Of a stretch of DNA of 64,000 nucleotides, positions 9,024 through 17,212 are shown piece after piece. How positions within the stretch are numbered: position 1 is the first letter of the stretch; each line of letters starts with the position of its first letter. This stretch comes from Bacteroidales bacterium (GTDB lineage Bacteria > Bacteroidota > Bacteroidia > Bacteroidales > VadinHA17): positions 62,001 through 126,000 of the forward strand of contig JADKBK010000007.1 in assembly GCA_016715075.1 (NCBI GenBank), written 5' to 3'. The notes under the pieces were generated by a model. It did not search any database. It worked only from the letters and a program-made list of their open reading frames with translations, and was not told the DNA's origin. A program made the position numbers and the translations under genes.

Positions 9024-10442
9024 TCAGGCCTGAAGGCTGCGGGCAGTATCCTTTATTCTGGCCCAGGCTCTCTCAACATGTTCCAAAGTCACATTAGTCT
9101 GGGCAGTTACCATCCTGAGGGTATAGATACCATTCAGAACGGTATGAGTAAGATATAATTTACCAGAATCATTAAGCTGGTGATTAAGCTTTTCATTTAA
9201 TGAATTTATCTGTTTTTCATCATATCCGCGTGGATTATACCGGAAGCAGACTACACAGATTGTCACGGGAGCAAGAATTTCGAAATCAGACTCTTCTGAG
9301 ATCATTTCTGCCAGACTGGCTGCAATGGAAATATGATAACGGACCATTCTTCTGAGTTCCTCAAGGCCGTACGACCTGATTACAGACCACAGCTTCAGTG
9401 CCCTGAACCTTCGTCCCAAAGGCACACCCCAGTCTCTGTAATCATTTACTTTACCCCTTGTTCTTGTCTTTAGATATTCGGGGAGTATTTCAAATGTTCT
9501 GATCAGCGAAGCTGCATCCCTGGTGAAAAACGCGGAGCAGTCGAAGTTGGTAAAGAGCCATTTATGAGGATTGAAGACAAAACTGTCTATATATTCTCTC
9601 CCCTCAAGCATCCATTGAAATTCCGGCAGAATAAGTGCTGATCCGGCCATTGCGGCATCTACATGGAGCCATATGCCATATTCGCTGCAGATCTCTCCTA
9701 TTGATCTGACCGGATCGATTGCCGTCGTGCCGGTTGTACCGATTGTTGCCACAACGCAGCATGGTATATAACCTTTTGCCTTATCCCCGATAATTGCTTC
9801 CCTGAGTTTTTCGGGATCCATCGAAAAGTCATTCCTCACAGGAATCTTTACAAGGTTTTTCTTCCCTATACCTGCAATCTTAACTGCCTTATCAACTGAT
9901 GAATGTGTCTGTTCGGAACAGTAAACCCTGACAATACCCATGTTGGCAGCTCCCTCATTATTGATAAGGAAACCTGATTTTTTTTCCCTGGCAGTCAGAA
10001 TCGCGCCTAGAGTTGCTGTTGAGGCTGAGTCCTGTATGACACCTTCAAATACTGAAGGTAATCCGATCATGCCTCTGAGCCAGATCATCATCTTTTCTTC
10101 AAGCTCAGCAGCTGCCGGAGAAGTTTCCCATATCATGCATTGCGCCCCCAGAGCTGAAATCATCATTTCGGCAAGAACGGAAGGAGGGCTTGCGTTTGCA
10201 GGAAAATATGCGAAGAAATTCGGATTTTGCCAGTGTGTTATACCTGGCATTATTATCTCATCCATGTCTCTCATAAGAGAGCTGAAAGGCTCAGGCTGCA
10301 GTGGAGGATCATCAGGAATCTTCCCGAAAATCTCTCCCGGGACCACTGATGCTTTTACCGGATAATTTTCAACATTCTCCATGTAGCCTGCCATCCAATC
10401 GACAAGCTGGTGGGCATGTTTGCGAAATTCATCTGGACTCAT
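9024..10442 (-). CDS. PLP-dependent group II (aromatic-L-amino-acid type) decarboxylase
   Basis: A 472-residue cytoplasmic enzyme of the DOPA/tryptophan/tyrosine decarboxylase family. The PLP lysine lies in NPHKW (K294), the ring-stacking histidine in EQTHSSVDKA (H180) and the pyridine-nitrogen aspartate in HVDAAMAG (D262). The full family length is present. It removes CO2 from an L-amino acid, giving an amine; the substrate (Tyr, Trp, Phe or DOPA) cannot be read from sequence. It starts 10 bases after atpC stops, on the same strand, so it is probably co-transcribed with atpDC. No amino acid/amine antiporter is next to it, so a role in acid resistance is only a guess. Confidence 0.9.
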   Translation of the reverse strand: MSPDEFRKHAHQLVDWMAGYMENVENYPVKASVVPGEIFGKIPDDPPLQPEPFSSLMRDMDEIIMPGITHWQNPNFFAYFPANASPPSVLAEMMISALGAQCMIWETSPAAAELEEKMMIWLRGMIGLPSVFEGVIQDSASTATLGAILTAREKKSGFLINNEGAANMGIVRVYCSEQTHSSVDKAVKIAGIGKKNLVKIPVRNDFSMDPEKLREAIIGDKAKGYIPCCVVATIGTTGTTAIDPVRSIGEICSEYGIWLHVDAAMAGSALILPEFQWMLEGREYIDSFVFNPHKWLFTNFDCSAFFTRDAASLIRTFEILPEYLKTRTRGKVNDYRDWGVPLGRRFRALKLWSVIRSYGLEELRRMVRYHISIAASLAEMISEESDFEILAPVTICVVCFRYNPRGYDEKQINSLNEKLNHQLNDSGKLYLTHTVLNGIYTLRMVTAQTNVTLEHVERAWARIKDTARSLQA

Positions 10443-10452
10443 TCGATAAATC

Positions 10453-10698
10453 TTATCTCACACTATCCGCCAGAAGAATTATTTTGTTGGCTTTTACTTC
10501 AATCACCCCGCCTTCAATTTCAAATATAGTCTCTTTCCCATCGGGATCAACCAGGATAACAGAACCGGTCTCAAGAGTTGAAACAATTGGGGCATGGTCT
10601 TTCAGAACCTGGAAGGATCCCTTTTTGCCAGGGACCCTTACTGATTTAATATCGCCTTCAAAAATCTTTTTGTCAGGTGTGACAATTTCTATTCTCAT
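10453..10698 (-). CDS. atpC: ATP synthase F1 epsilon subunit, short form
   Basis: An 81-residue epsilon subunit of the F1 rotor stalk. It holds only the N-terminal beta-sandwich domain (MRIEIVTPDKKIFEGDI through EGGVIEVKANKIILLADS). The usual epsilon is about 130-140 residues; the C-terminal two-helix domain that can inhibit ATP hydrolysis is absent, as is common in Bacteroidota. It starts 8 bases after atpD, so translation is likely coupled. Confidence 0.95.
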   Translation of the reverse strand: MRIEIVTPDKKIFEGDIKSVRVPGKKGSFQVLKDHAPIVSTLETGSVILVDPDGKETIFEIEGGVIEVKANKIILLADSVR

Positions 10699-10706
10699 TC
10701 CTGTTA

Positions 10707-12215
10707 TTATTTTGACTGAGCAAGAATCTTTTCGCCCTTTTCAATAGCATCTTCGATTGTTCCCACCAGCATGAATGAAGATTCAGGATACTGATCAACC
10801 TTCCCATCCATAATCATATTGAATCCTTTGATTGTATCCTCGATTGAAACAAGTGCTCCTTTGATTCCGGTGAACTGTTCAGCTACCTGGAAAGGTTGTG
10901 AAAGGAATCTCTGCACCCTTCTGGCGCGGTGAACAACAAGTTTGTCCTCCTCAGAAAGTTCATCCATACCCAGGATAGCAATTATATCCTGAAGTTCATT
11001 ATATCTCTGAAGGAGTTCTTTTACTCTTTGTGCGCAATTATAATGTGCATCCCCTACGATTTCCGCAGTAAGGATCCTTGAAGTTGAATCGAGCGGATCA
11101 ACTGCCGGGTAGATACCGAGTTCAGAGATCTTTCTGCTTAATACTGTTGTAGCGTCGAGGTGGGCAAATGTAGTAGCCGGAGCAGGGTCGGTGAGGTCGT
11201 CGGCCGGAACGTATACAGCCTGAACGGAAGTAATTGAACCGTGTCTTGTTGAGGTAATCCTCTCCTGCATCACGCCCATTTCAGTGGCTAGTGTAGGCTG
11301 ATATCCCACGGCAGAAGGCATCCTGCCAAGGAGAGCAGATACTTCTGAGCCAGCCTGGGTAAAACGGAATACATTATCCATAAAGAAGAGGATATCCCTG
11401 CCGCCGCTTTTACCGTCGCCATCCCTGAAATGTTCAGCGACTGACAATCCTGATAATGCGACCCTGGCCCTTGCCCCCGGAGGTTCATTCATCTGCCCGA
11501 AAACAAGAGCGAGTTTTGATTCTTTAAGGGAATCCATATCGACTTTTGAGAGATCCCAACCTCCCGATTTCATATTCTCAAGAAAATCCTTACCGTAGCT
11601 TATTACGCCTGCTTCAAGCATTTCCCTCAGGAGGTCGTTGCCTTCCCTTGTTCTTTCACCAACTCCGGCAAAGACGGATAAACCTGAATATGCTTTTGCG
11701 ATGTTATTAATAAGCTCAAGGATAACAACTGTTTTCCCGACACCAGCGCCTCCGAAGAGCCCGATCTTACCACCTTTTGAATAGGGTTCAATGAGGTCGA
11801 TAACTTTGATTCCGGTATACAATACCTCTTTCTCCGTTGAAAGATCTTCATATTTTGGAGGTTTGCGATGGATCGGATACCCGCCTGTTTTATCAAGGAA
11901 ACCGATACCGTCAATAGCTTCACCTGTCACATTCATAAGCCTGCCTTTTATCTGTTCGCCTATAGGCATGGTTATCGGAAGACCGGTAGCAACAACATCC
12001 ATACCCCTGCGGAGGCCGTCAGTTGAGTCCATAGCAATTGTCCTTACTGTCTTTTCCCCGATATGCTGCTGGCATTCCACAACAAGTCTTGATCCATCAT
12101 CCCTTATAATCTCAAGAGCATCATAGATATCAGGCATCTCCAGACCCTGTTTTTCGAAAGTAACGTCAACCACGGGTCCGATGATCTGGCTGATTTTTCC
12201 GGTATTCTGTGACAT
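10707..12215 (-). CDS. atpD: ATP synthase F1 beta subunit
   Basis: A 502-residue catalytic subunit of F1. The P-loop GGAGVGKT is at about 156-163 and the family signature near the adenine pocket (LDSTSR) is intact, so it should bind and make ATP at the catalytic sites. Residues 1-75 form the beta-barrel crown and the C-terminus has the DELSEEDK segment corresponding to the DELSEED lever. It lies after the polyprenyl synthase gene, 64 bases on, with a promoter-like TAAATTTG in that gap, so atpDC may be transcribed both from the main operon promoter and on its own. Length and motifs are typical for the phylum. Confidence 0.98.
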   Translation of the reverse strand: MSQNTGKISQIIGPVVDVTFEKQGLEMPDIYDALEIIRDDGSRLVVECQQHIGEKTVRTIAMDSTDGLRRGMDVVATGLPITMPIGEQIKGRLMNVTGEAIDGIGFLDKTGGYPIHRKPPKYEDLSTEKEVLYTGIKVIDLIEPYSKGGKIGLFGGAGVGKTVVILELINNIAKAYSGLSVFAGVGERTREGNDLLREMLEAGVISYGKDFLENMKSGGWDLSKVDMDSLKESKLALVFGQMNEPPGARARVALSGLSVAEHFRDGDGKSGGRDILFFMDNVFRFTQAGSEVSALLGRMPSAVGYQPTLATEMGVMQERITSTRHGSITSVQAVYVPADDLTDPAPATTFAHLDATTVLSRKISELGIYPAVDPLDSTSRILTAEIVGDAHYNCAQRVKELLQRYNELQDIIAILGMDELSEEDKLVVHRARRVQRFLSQPFQVAEQFTGIKGALVSIEDTIKGFNMIMDGKVDQYPESSFMLVGTIEDAIEKGEKILAQSK

Positions 12216-12246
12216 ATAACTTATTTGTTTTTGATTTTAAGTAGAT

Positions 12247-12254
12247 ACAAATTT
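12247..12254 (-). promoter_or_regulatory. candidate -7 promoter element for atpDC
   Basis: On the minus strand this reads TAAATTTG, an exact fit to TAnnTTTG, about 32 bases before the atpD start. The flanking gap is very AT-rich. No clear -33 TTTG was found at the expected distance, so confidence is limited. Confidence 0.35.
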
Positions 12255-12279
12255 ATATATTTTTTATAATCCATTTATA

Positions 12280-13254
12280 TTATTTATCCCGTCCGATAAG
12301 CGAGATGGCAATACTGGTAATTTCTTCCTTTCTTTCCTTGCTTCCACTTACCTTTTCAAGATGACTGAAGGCAATATTGATGTGATCACCTGCCAGGTTT
12401 TCTGTAATCTGCCTTATACTCAGCTGATCGTAAATTTCAATGACCCCCCTTACCTTTTTTCCCGGGTCCGTATCTCCCGGGGAGAAGAGTTCCCGGAGCT
12501 TTTTCAGCTGTTCCGAAGAAGCTATCTCAAGAGCCTTCACCAGCAGGAAGGTTTTTTTGTTTGCTACAATATCACCTCCTGCAATTTTGCCGAATACTTT
12601 GGTATCACCGTATATATCCAGCAGATCATCCTGAATCTGGAAAGCCAGTCCGAGGTTTCTTCCAAACTCATACAGCAGCTCTGCATCTTTATCTGCTGCT
12701 TTTCCGATTATAGCTCCAATCTTTGCGGAGGCAGCAAGGAGTACAGCAGTCTTCAGTTCGATCATCCTCAGATATTCCTGCTGGGTAATGAGCTTTGATT
12801 TTTCAAAGTCAATATCAAGCTGCTGACCGACACAGACATCAATTGCTGCTTTATTGAACACCCTGAATACTTTAGCCAGACAGTCTGACGGAGCCTGCAG
12901 GAAACATTCATTTGCAATAAAAGCCATAACATCACCTGAAAGAACGGCCTGGTTGATATCCCATTTTGTATGAACTGTAGGAAAACTCCTTCTGACCGGA
13001 GCCTGATCCATTATATCATCATGAACCAGGGTAAAATTATGAAACACCTCAAGTCCTGTTGCAGGCATTATCCCATCATCAATATTGTCACAAAAAAGGT
13101 TCAGTGACATAAGTGAAAGGATCGGTCTGAGTCTCTTTCCACCAATCGAAAGAATATACTTTACAGGATCAATAAGTTTTTCAGCCTCTGTATTGTATGA
13201 AAGGTTTAGTATAACCTCATCGACAATTTTTTTGAGCTCAGACTGATTGTACAT
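12280..13254 (-). CDS. polyprenyl (short/medium-chain) diphosphate synthase
   Basis: A 324-residue trans-prenyltransferase that adds isopentenyl diphosphate to an allylic diphosphate. The first aspartate motif is HDDIMD (no two-residue insert), followed by the VRRSFPTVH element; the second is IQDDLLDIYGD. The residue five before the first motif is Phe, which in this family often limits chain length to C15-C20, so a geranylgeranyl-type product is the best guess. It starts 34 bases after atpG stops and is followed by atpD, so it sits inside the ATP synthase run. In many genomes atpG and atpD are adjacent; here they are parted by this gene. Confidence 0.92.
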   Translation of the reverse strand: MYNQSELKKIVDEVILNLSYNTEAEKLIDPVKYILSIGGKRLRPILSLMSLNLFCDNIDDGIMPATGLEVFHNFTLVHDDIMDQAPVRRSFPTVHTKWDINQAVLSGDVMAFIANECFLQAPSDCLAKVFRVFNKAAIDVCVGQQLDIDFEKSKLITQQEYLRMIELKTAVLLAASAKIGAIIGKAADKDAELLYEFGRNLGLAFQIQDDLLDIYGDTKVFGKIAGGDIVANKKTFLLVKALEIASSEQLKKLRELFSPGDTDPGKKVRGVIEIYDQLSIRQITENLAGDHINIAFSHLEKVSGSKERKEEITSIAISLIGRDK

Positions 13255-13288
13255 TATTGTATATTTCGATCCTGGAAATCTAAAATAC

Positions 13289-14173
13289 TCAACCTCTCAG
13301 TGCTTCGGCACCACTTACCACCTCAAGTATCTGGTTTGTAATAGTTGCCTGTCTTGCCTTGTTGTATTGCAGCGTCAGATCCTTAATCATACCTGTTGCA
13401 TTGTCCGTCGCTTTATGCATTGCAGTCATCCTTGCACCATGTTCTGCAACAAATGAATCGAGGACCGCCTTGTAAAACTGTATTTTCAGAGATTTCGGTA
13501 TCAGCTCTTTTATTATCTCCTCCTGGGTAGGTTCATAAATATAATCCACCGGTACAATTTTTTCCTTCCCTGGTGTTACTGACTGAACCGGTAAAAAAAC
13601 TTCATATGTAAGGTTCTGTACAGCAGCATTCTTGAACTGATTATATATAAGCTCCACCCTGTCAAACTCGCCTGAGGTAAAGCTTTTCATCAGCTGATCA
13701 ACTACCTTTGAAACATTATCAAATGTAAGGTCATTAAGAAGATTATTCTGTTCAGGCAGCATCTTCACTGATTGTTTCCTGAAATAGTCGAATCCCTTTT
13801 TCCCTATTGTCAGCAATTGAAGGTTGCCTTTACGAAACTGATCAGGATATTTTTCTGACACAATACGTCTCGCCTCTTTTATAACATTAGCGTTAAAAGC
13901 TCCACAGAGACCTCGGTTAGAGGTTATTACAACCAGCAGAACTTTGTCCGGGGCTGAGACCCTGCCATATGCATTATCGATTTCAGAATCTGAGAGGCTC
14001 TGTGAAAGACCGACCAGGATTTCGTACAGTTTATTGGCATAGGGCCGTAATCTTACAATTTTATCCTGGGCCTTGCGCAATTTCGCAGCGGAGACCATCT
14101 TCATTGCTGAGGTGATCTGTCTGGTCGATTTAACAGAGGCGATTCTTATTCTTATTGCTTTTAAATTAGCCAT
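13289..14173 (-). CDS. atpG: ATP synthase F1 gamma subunit
   Basis: A 294-residue central stalk subunit. The N-terminal helix MANLKAIRIRIASVKSTRQI and the C-terminal helix ending near TITNQILEVVSGAEALRG are the two long coiled-coil arms that rotate inside the alpha3beta3 head; the middle is the Rossmann-like domain (VVITSNRGLCGAFN). Length is typical. It starts 29 bases after atpA and is followed 34 bases on by the prenyl synthase. Confidence 0.97.
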   Translation of the reverse strand: MANLKAIRIRIASVKSTRQITSAMKMVSAAKLRKAQDKIVRLRPYANKLYEILVGLSQSLSDSEIDNAYGRVSAPDKVLLVVITSNRGLCGAFNANVIKEARRIVSEKYPDQFRKGNLQLLTIGKKGFDYFRKQSVKMLPEQNNLLNDLTFDNVSKVVDQLMKSFTSGEFDRVELIYNQFKNAAVQNLTYEVFLPVQSVTPGKEKIVPVDYIYEPTQEEIIKELIPKSLKIQFYKAVLDSFVAEHGARMTAMHKATDNATGMIKDLTLQYNKARQATITNQILEVVSGAEALRG

Positions 14174-14202
14174 TTAGAATTAATTTAAGCACATTATCCG
14201 TT

Positions 14203-15786
14203 CTACTGCGGAATGAATTTTGTAACTAACTCAGCAGCCACTTTTTCAAGAACAGTTGTTATTTCACTGGTGATCTGGCCATCGCGGATTTTGTCAAGAG
14301 TATCCCTGTATCTCAGTTCGAGCATCTCCAGATATTCATTTTCAAAGGTTTTGACCTTATTGATTGGAATATCTTTAAGAAGACCTGTTGTTCCGCAATA
14401 GATTATTGCCACCTGTTTTTCCACAGGCATCGGGCTATACTGACCCTGTTTGAGGATCTCAACGTTTTTAGCTCCTTTATTGAGGATCGCCAGTGTTGAG
14501 GCATCAAGATCGGATCCGAATTTGGAGAATGCTTCAAGTTCGCGATACTGAGCCTGATCAACTTTCAGTGTACCTGCGATCTTTTTCATCGATTTTATCT
14601 GGGCATTACCTCCTACTCTTGATACTGATATACCAACGTTGATTGCCGGCCGTACGCCTGAATTAAAGAGGCTTGATTCAAGGAAGATCTGACCGTCGGT
14701 GATTGAGATCACGTTAGTAGGAATATATGCTGATACGTCACCAGCCTGTGTTTCGATTATAGGCAGAGCGGTAAGTGAACCTCCTCCTTTTACAAGATGC
14801 CTGATAGATTCAGGAAGATCGTTCATTTTCTTTGCCACCTCATCTGATTCAATAATCTTGGCAGCTCTTTCCAGGAGTCTTGAATGGAGATAGAAAACGT
14901 CGCCCGGATAAGCTTCGCGCCCGGGTGGACGGCGGAGCAGGAGGGAGACTTCCCTGTAAGAGACAGCCTGTTTGGACAGGTCGTCATATATTATAAGGGC
15001 ATCGCGGCCTGTATCACGGAAGAATTCACCAATAGCGGCTCCTGCAAAAGGTGCATAGAATTGTGAGGCAGCAGGGTCGGAAGCTGTGGCAAGGACTATT
15101 ACAGTATATTGGAGAGCTCCATGCTCCTCAAGTGTTGCTGCAATATTGGCAACGGTAGACCCTTTTTGTCCGATTGCAACATAGATGCAGTAAACAGGTT
15201 TTCCTTTTTCGAAATTGCTGCGCTGATTGATTATGGTATCGATGGCAATTGCTGTTTTACCTGTCTGCCTGTCGCCGATTATCAGTTCTCTCTGACCGCG
15301 TCCTATCGGGATCATGGCGTCGATGGCTTTGATACCTGTCTGCAGGGGCTGTTTAACCGGCTGCCTGAAGATAACGCCCGGTGCTTTCCTTTCGAAAGGC
15401 AGGGTGAAGAGTTCACCTTTAATCGGGCCTTTGCCGTCGATAGGCAGCCCTGTAGGAGTTATTACTCTTCCCAGTAGCCCCTCACCGACACCGATAGAGG
15501 CAATTCGTCCTGTTCTTTTTACAATATCACCTTCATTGATCTCTTCGGTAGGACCGAGCAACACTGCTCCGATATTGTCTTCCTCGAGGTTGAGAACGAT
15601 AGCTTCCATCCCATTCTCAAATTCTATCAATTCGTTCGACTGTGCATTGGAAAGGCCGTAGATGCGGGCAATCCCGTCTCCAACCTGTAGCACTGTCCCG
15701 ACCTCTTCCAGTTCAACACCGGTCTGTATGCCTTCCAGTTGTTCCCTGAGGATTTTTGAAACTTCTGCTGGTTTAATATTACTCAT
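14203..15786 (-). CDS. atpA: ATP synthase F1 alpha subunit
   Basis: A 527-residue non-catalytic nucleotide-binding subunit of F1. It has the P-loop GDRQTGKT with the following AIDTI, the family signature PAINVGISVSRVGG (arginine finger region) near the middle and the usual N-terminal beta-barrel. All key features are intact. It follows the frameshifted atpH by 40 bases and precedes atpG by 29, as in the usual atpHAG order. Confidence 0.98.
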   Translation of the reverse strand: MSNIKPAEVSKILREQLEGIQTGVELEEVGTVLQVGDGIARIYGLSNAQSNELIEFENGMEAIVLNLEEDNIGAVLLGPTEEINEGDIVKRTGRIASIGVGEGLLGRVITPTGLPIDGKGPIKGELFTLPFERKAPGVIFRQPVKQPLQTGIKAIDAMIPIGRGQRELIIGDRQTGKTAIAIDTIINQRSNFEKGKPVYCIYVAIGQKGSTVANIAATLEEHGALQYTVIVLATASDPAASQFYAPFAGAAIGEFFRDTGRDALIIYDDLSKQAVSYREVSLLLRRPPGREAYPGDVFYLHSRLLERAAKIIESDEVAKKMNDLPESIRHLVKGGGSLTALPIIETQAGDVSAYIPTNVISITDGQIFLESSLFNSGVRPAINVGISVSRVGGNAQIKSMKKIAGTLKVDQAQYRELEAFSKFGSDLDASTLAILNKGAKNVEILKQGQYSPMPVEKQVAIIYCGTTGLLKDIPINKVKTFENEYLEMLELRYRDTLDKIRDGQITSEITTVLEKVAAELVTKFIPQ

Positions 15787-15826
15787 ATTATGGTTTACTT
15801 AAAATTCCTTATTCCTGAATATATTC

Positions 15827-16373
15827 TTAAGAGGGTATTTCACTCTTACTTAGCTCTTTTTTTATTTTATTCAATTTATTCCTTACACTGGCATCGATGT
15901 AGTTATCATCAACCCGTAGTATAAAGCCCCCGATTATTTCAGAGTCAATAACTTCTTCGAGTTCGACTTTGGTCTTGAAGATATCTGAGATCATGGCACT
16001 GATCCTGGCTTTTACCTTTTCATCGACGGCAACTGCTGTAGTAAGGACAGATTTGGTTATTCCTTTATGTTTTAAAGTCTCATGAATGAAGACTCTGGCA
16101 ATTGCGGGAAGAAAGCTCTCGCGTCCGTTTTTAACCACCAGATCGATGAGAGACATAGTTATCTTTTCAACGTTTGCTCCAAGTATCTTATGGAATATCT
16201 CGATCTTTTGACGGAACAATTATCGGACTGCGAAGAAAATCTCTTGTTTCAGTTATTTTGCAGACTTCCGAAAGAAGGATCATGTCCTTATTGACGCTGT
16301 CGAGGATATTCTTTTCCAGAGCTGACTGGAATAATGCCCGCGAATATCTGACTGAAATTTTACTGTCATTCAT
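15827..16373 (-). CDS. atpH: ATP synthase F1 delta subunit, reading frame broken
   Basis: The delta subunit joins F1 to the b-subunit stator. The N-terminal 56 or so residues (MNDSKISVRYSRALFQSALE onward) are in one frame, which stops at 16188; the rest (KIEIFHKILGANV through LSKSEIPS) is in another frame. The switch is at the four-base run at 16206-16209 (AAAA on the coding strand). Removing one base, or adding two, joins the parts into a normal protein of about 180 residues. Both halves match the family, and the gene is in its usual place between atpF and atpA, so this is a true atpH with an indel. A base-calling error is most likely, since loss of delta would uncouple the enzyme; real mutation or +1 frameshifting cannot be excluded. 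Confidence 0.9.
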
Positions 16374-16387
16374 TACAATACTTCTCT

Positions 16388-16903
16388 CTAGTTCTTTGTG
16401 AAATCAATCTCTTTCAGGTAATTGTCAATCAGTTTATCCTGCTCTCCGGTCTGCCTCAGTTTTTCACCCACTATTTTTGATGCAATTTCCACTGACAGAG
16501 TTGTTACCTGTTCGCGAATCTCGGCAAGAGCTTTTCTTTTCTCACCTTCAATTCCGATTCTTGCTTTTTCGATGAGTTTTTCAGCCTCCTCGGTTGCCTT
16601 ACCTTTTGCTTCCAGGATCAGTTTATCGCGTATATCTCTTGCTTCCTTAAGGATACCCTCACGTTCCTCCCTGGCTTTACGAAGTATCGCTTCATTGTCG
16701 CTCTGGAGCTTCAACATATCTTTTCTTGCTTTTTCAGCCGATTCCAGAGAGCCCTTGATCATTTCATCCCTGGCTTTAACAGCGCTCAGGATTGGCTTCC
16801 AGGCAAATTTTGCAAGGATCAGGAAAAACAATCCGAAGATCAGTGTGGTCCAGAAGATGGTCCCTATTGCAGGGGTTGTCAGGCTATTTGCTAATAAAAC
16901 CAT
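16388..16903 (-). CDS. atpF: ATP synthase F0 b subunit
   Basis: A 171-residue peripheral stalk subunit. One N-terminal membrane helix (about 13-33) is followed by a long charged helix rich in Ala, Glu and Lys (about 40-155), as expected for the b-dimer that connects the membrane part to delta and alpha. It starts about 70 bases after atpE; a strong hairpin sits in that gap. atpH starts 14 bases downstream. Confidence 0.96.
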   Translation of the reverse strand: MVLLANSLTTPAIGTIFWTTLIFGLFFLILAKFAWKPILSAVKARDEMIKGSLESAEKARKDMLKLQSDNEAILRKAREEREGILKEARDIRDKLILEAKGKATEEAEKLIEKARIGIEGEKRKALAEIREQVTTLSVEIASKIVGEKLRQTGEQDKLIDNYLKEIDFTKN

Positions 16904-16934
16904 AGCTTATATTTTTTACAAATGAATTTTTAAT

Positions 16935-16965
16935 GGAGCTCTGCCACCAACCGTGGCAGAGCTCC
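16935..16965. terminator. perfect 13-bp hairpin between atpE and atpF
   Basis: GGAGCTCTGCCAC at 16935-16947 pairs perfectly with 16953-16965, with a 5-base loop. In the direction of the operon it is not followed by a T-run (the T-run is on the other side), so it is unlikely to be a full terminator. It may protect the 3' end of an atpBE transcript or reduce read-through, giving more c subunit than b, which fits the enzyme's stoichiometry. This role is inference. Confidence 0.7.
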
Positions 16966-16973
16966 CTGATTTT

Positions 16974-17180
16974 TTACTTTGCAATAAGAGCAACCACGAT
17001 AGCGAATAATGCTGCTCCTTCAATCAGAGCTGCTGCTATGATCATGGCTGTTTGAATCTTGGATGTTGCTTCGGGCTGACGTGCAATTGCGTCCATAGCT
17101 GATCCGCCGATTCTTCCGATGCCGAGTCCTGCACCTATTACTGCAAGACCTGCTCCCACTGCTGCCATTGTACCTGTCAT
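16974..17180 (-). CDS. atpE: ATP synthase F0 c subunit
   Basis: A 68-residue ring-forming proteolipid with two membrane helices and the polar loop ARQPE between them. The ion-binding Glu is E54 in LIEGAALFA. The residue after it is Gly rather than Ser/Thr and the first helix lacks the Gln of sodium-type rings, so proton coupling is predicted. I start at the ATG at 17180 (MTGTMAAVGAG); an open frame continues upstream but overlaps atpB and carries no c-type sequence. Confidence 0.95.
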   Translation of the reverse strand: MTGTMAAVGAGLAVIGAGLGIGRIGGSAMDAIARQPEATSKIQTAMIIAAALIEGAALFAIVVALIAK

Positions 17181-17212
17181 AATAACTGGATTTTTAAATT
17201 TAACAATAAAAA

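Noticed and set aside
11791..12126. Long antisense frames over atpD, atpA and other conserved genes
   Set aside because: These are mirror frames of strongly conserved coding sequence and carry no family features.
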